Positions 6,855 through 7,814 of a DNA stretch of 7,814 bases are shown here, in pieces. The stretch spans positions 1-7,814 of the forward strand of contig JAQCNR010000041.1 of the NCBI GenBank assembly GCA_028274925.1, given 5' to 3'. The notes under the pieces were generated by a model, which saw nothing but the letters and a program-made list of their open reading frames with translations, had not been told where the DNA came from and ran no database searches. The number at the start of each line of letters is the position of its first letter. Within the stretch, counting starts at the first letter, position 1. The position numbers and the translations under genes are program-made. This DNA is from Halovenus sp. GTDB lineage: Archaea > Halobacteriota > Halobacteria > Halobacteriales > Haloarculaceae.

Positions 6855-6871
6855 TACCAGTGCGACTGGTA
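6855..6871. promoter_or_regulatory. Perfect 7-bp inverted repeat between divergent genes
   Basis: TACCAGT and ACTGGTA are exact inverted copies separated by GCG. The dyad lies 8 bases from the GTG start of the minus-strand hypothetical gene and about 57 bases before the plus-strand nitrilase start. A dimeric regulator could bind here. A chance palindrome cannot be excluded. Confidence 0.4.
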
Positions 6872-6900
6872 GGAGAGTGCTTCGGACCCGACCGCGGATT

Positions 6901-6907
6901 CTTTACG
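6901..6907 (+). promoter_or_regulatory. TATA-like box of the nitrilase gene
   Basis: CTTTACG is centred about 25 bases before the GTG at 6929. The spacing fits leaderless transcription of the nitrilase gene. The box is a weak match to the haloarchaeal TTTATA form. Confidence 0.5.
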
Positions 6908-6928
6908 CTGGGCCGCAAGCATGGGGCT

Positions 6929-7741
6929 GTGAAACTCGCACTCGCACAGTTCGAAATCGAGGGCGGCAAGCCCACCAGGAATCGGGCTCGTGCCCGAGAG
7001 TTGATCACCGAGGCTGCCGACTGCGGTTGTGACCTTGTCACGCTACCGGAAATCTTCAACGTCGGCTACTTCGCGTTCGATAGTTACTCACGGGAAGCCG
7101 AACCAGTCGACGGCGAGACCATCACAGAATTACAGGAGCTCGCCGCCGACCGAGAAATCGCCATCTGTGCGGGCTCGTTCGTCGAGGATCTTGCGGCCTC
7201 TGCAGAGCGTGGATTCGAGACACCTGACTCGGAGGGCTACGCTAACACGTCGGTCTACATCGACGATTCGGGGACACGCCGGGGTATCTATCGAAAACGC
7301 CATCTCTTCGGCTACGACTCTGCCGAGCAGGACCTGCTCACGGCCGGAGAGTCAGTTACCACGGTCGATGACCTCGGCTTCACCATCGGCATGACGACCT
7401 GTTACGACCTGCGGTTCCCGGAACTGTACCGAACGCTGGTCGACGCTGGTGCGACGCTGGTACTCGTCCCGAGTGCGTGGCCGTATCCCCGCGTCGAACA
7501 CTGGCAGTTGCTCCCGCGAACGCGTGCGGTCGAGAACCTACTGTACGTTGGTGCCGTCAACGGCATTGGGGAGTTCGAGGACGCAGCGCTGCTCGGTCGG
7601 TCGGCGGTGTACGACCCGTGGGGAACGCCTGTGGCGAGTGCTGGCGAACACGAGCAGTTGGTCGTCGCAGACATCGACCCGACAGAGGTTGAGAAGCGGC
7701 GGGCAGAGTTCCCGGCGCTTGCGGACCGAGCTACCGAGTAA
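6929..7741 (+). CDS. Carbon-nitrogen hydrolase (nitrilase superfamily, Nit2/omega-amidase-like)
   Basis: From the GTG at 6929 the product is 270 residues, normal for the family. The catalytic triad is visible: Glu41 in LPEIF, Lys123 in YRKRHLF and Cys158 in TTCYDLRFPEL. The protein starts directly with the first beta strand (KLALAQFE), which supports this start; an in-frame ATG at 6860 would add 23 residues that do not resemble the family. Members hydrolyse amides or nitriles; CYDLRFPE and YRKxHLF are typical of the Nit2 omega-amidase branch, which removes ammonia from alpha-ketoglutaramate or similar omega-amides. The exact substrate is inferred. The gene is divergent from the minus-strand run and has a TATA-like box about 25 bases upstream, so it is probably leaderless and expressed on its own. 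Confidence 0.92.
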   Translation: MKLALAQFEIEGGKPTRNRARARELITEAADCGCDLVTLPEIFNVGYFAFDSYSREAEPVDGETITELQELAADREIAICAGSFVEDLAASAERGFETPDSEGYANTSVYIDDSGTRRGIYRKRHLFGYDSAEQDLLTAGESVTTVDDLGFTIGMTTCYDLRFPELYRTLVDAGATLVLVPSAWPYPRVEHWQLLPRTRAVENLLYVGAVNGIGEFEDAALLGRSAVYDPWGTPVASAGEHEQLVVADIDPTEVEKRRAEFPALADRATE

Positions 7742-7750
7742 CAATATTGT
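7741..7750. repeat. Perfect 10-bp palindrome at the nitrilase stop codon
   Basis: ACAATATTGT is fully self-complementary and begins on the last base of the TAA stop codon. It is short and AT-rich, so it may be chance or part of a regulatory site for whatever follows the window. Confidence 0.35.
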
Positions 7751-7758
7751 GGCGGGAG

Positions 7759-7787
7759 ATTTATGTGCATTCACTCGTTACATAAAT
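7759..7787. promoter_or_regulatory. Perfect 8-bp inverted repeat with 13-base spacer downstream of the nitrilase gene
   Basis: ATTTATGT and ACATAAAT are exact inverted copies with centres 21 bases apart, about two helical turns. Each arm contains a TATA-like core (TTTATG and its mirror). This fits an operator overlapping a promoter of a gene beyond the right edge. It could also form a weak AU-rich hairpin at the end of the nitrilase transcript. The remaining bases to 7814 show no coding start I can support. Confidence 0.45.
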
Positions 7788-7814
7788 TTGCCGGTACAGA
7801 CGCTTTTCACGTCA

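Noticed and set aside
6860..6928. Extended nitrilase start at 6860
   Set aside because: The extra 23 residues precede the first family beta strand, show no homology-like pattern, and cover the TATA-like box. GTG at 6929 fits the family N-terminus.

Overview
The window looks like chromosomal DNA of a haloarchaeon (class Halobacteria). The proteins are acidic and rich in Asp and Glu, the DNA is GC-rich, and long spurious antisense frames run through real genes. Several genes have a TATA-like box about 25 bases before the start codon, which is typical of leaderless archaeal transcripts. Two small proteins resemble families I know only from haloarchaea. The genus cannot be fixed from the sequence, and no rRNA, tRNA, CRISPR array or intact mobile element is visible.

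Layout, left to right. Positions 1-1869 (minus) hold most of a membrane iron-sulfur oxidoreductase of the HdrD/EtfD type; its C-terminus lies beyond the left edge. Next is a 75-base gap with a perfect 9-bp hairpin and a TATA box, then a Sad/GabD-type succinate-semialdehyde dehydrogenase (1945-3312, minus). Immediately upstream of that gene is a short remnant of a class III (GabT-like) aminotransferase (about 3346-3549, minus), followed by about 95 bases of unexplained DNA. A run of six minus-strand genes follows: conserved hypothetical (6446-6847), EamA-type transporter (5483-6397), zinc-finger protein (5032-5442), small acidic protein (4589-5008), NUDIX hydrolase (4047-4592) and rhodanese (3644-3994). 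Spacing in this run is from a 4-base overlap to about 52 bases. A nitrilase-family amidohydrolase (6929-7741) is transcribed divergently on the plus strand. The right edge is AT-rich and carries two dyad symmetries.

The genes suggest housekeeping and catabolic work. The dehydrogenase beside a broken aminotransferase points to a former GABA or amino-acid degradation pair that has lost its first enzyme at this locus. The HdrD/EtfD-like protein would pass electrons from a soluble donor, probably an electron-transfer flavoprotein, to menaquinone. The zinc-finger / acidic protein / NUDIX block is tightly packed, with an ATGA overlap between the last two genes, so those products are probably made together, though the shared role of the two hypothetical proteins is unknown.

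I see no clear new multi-gene defence or mobile system. The most noteworthy points are the decayed GABA-type gene pair, the unusual cluster-ligand motif in the EtfD-like protein, the haloarchaeal zinc-finger/DUF pair, and the inverted repeats that may be operators at 6855-6871 and 7759-7787.
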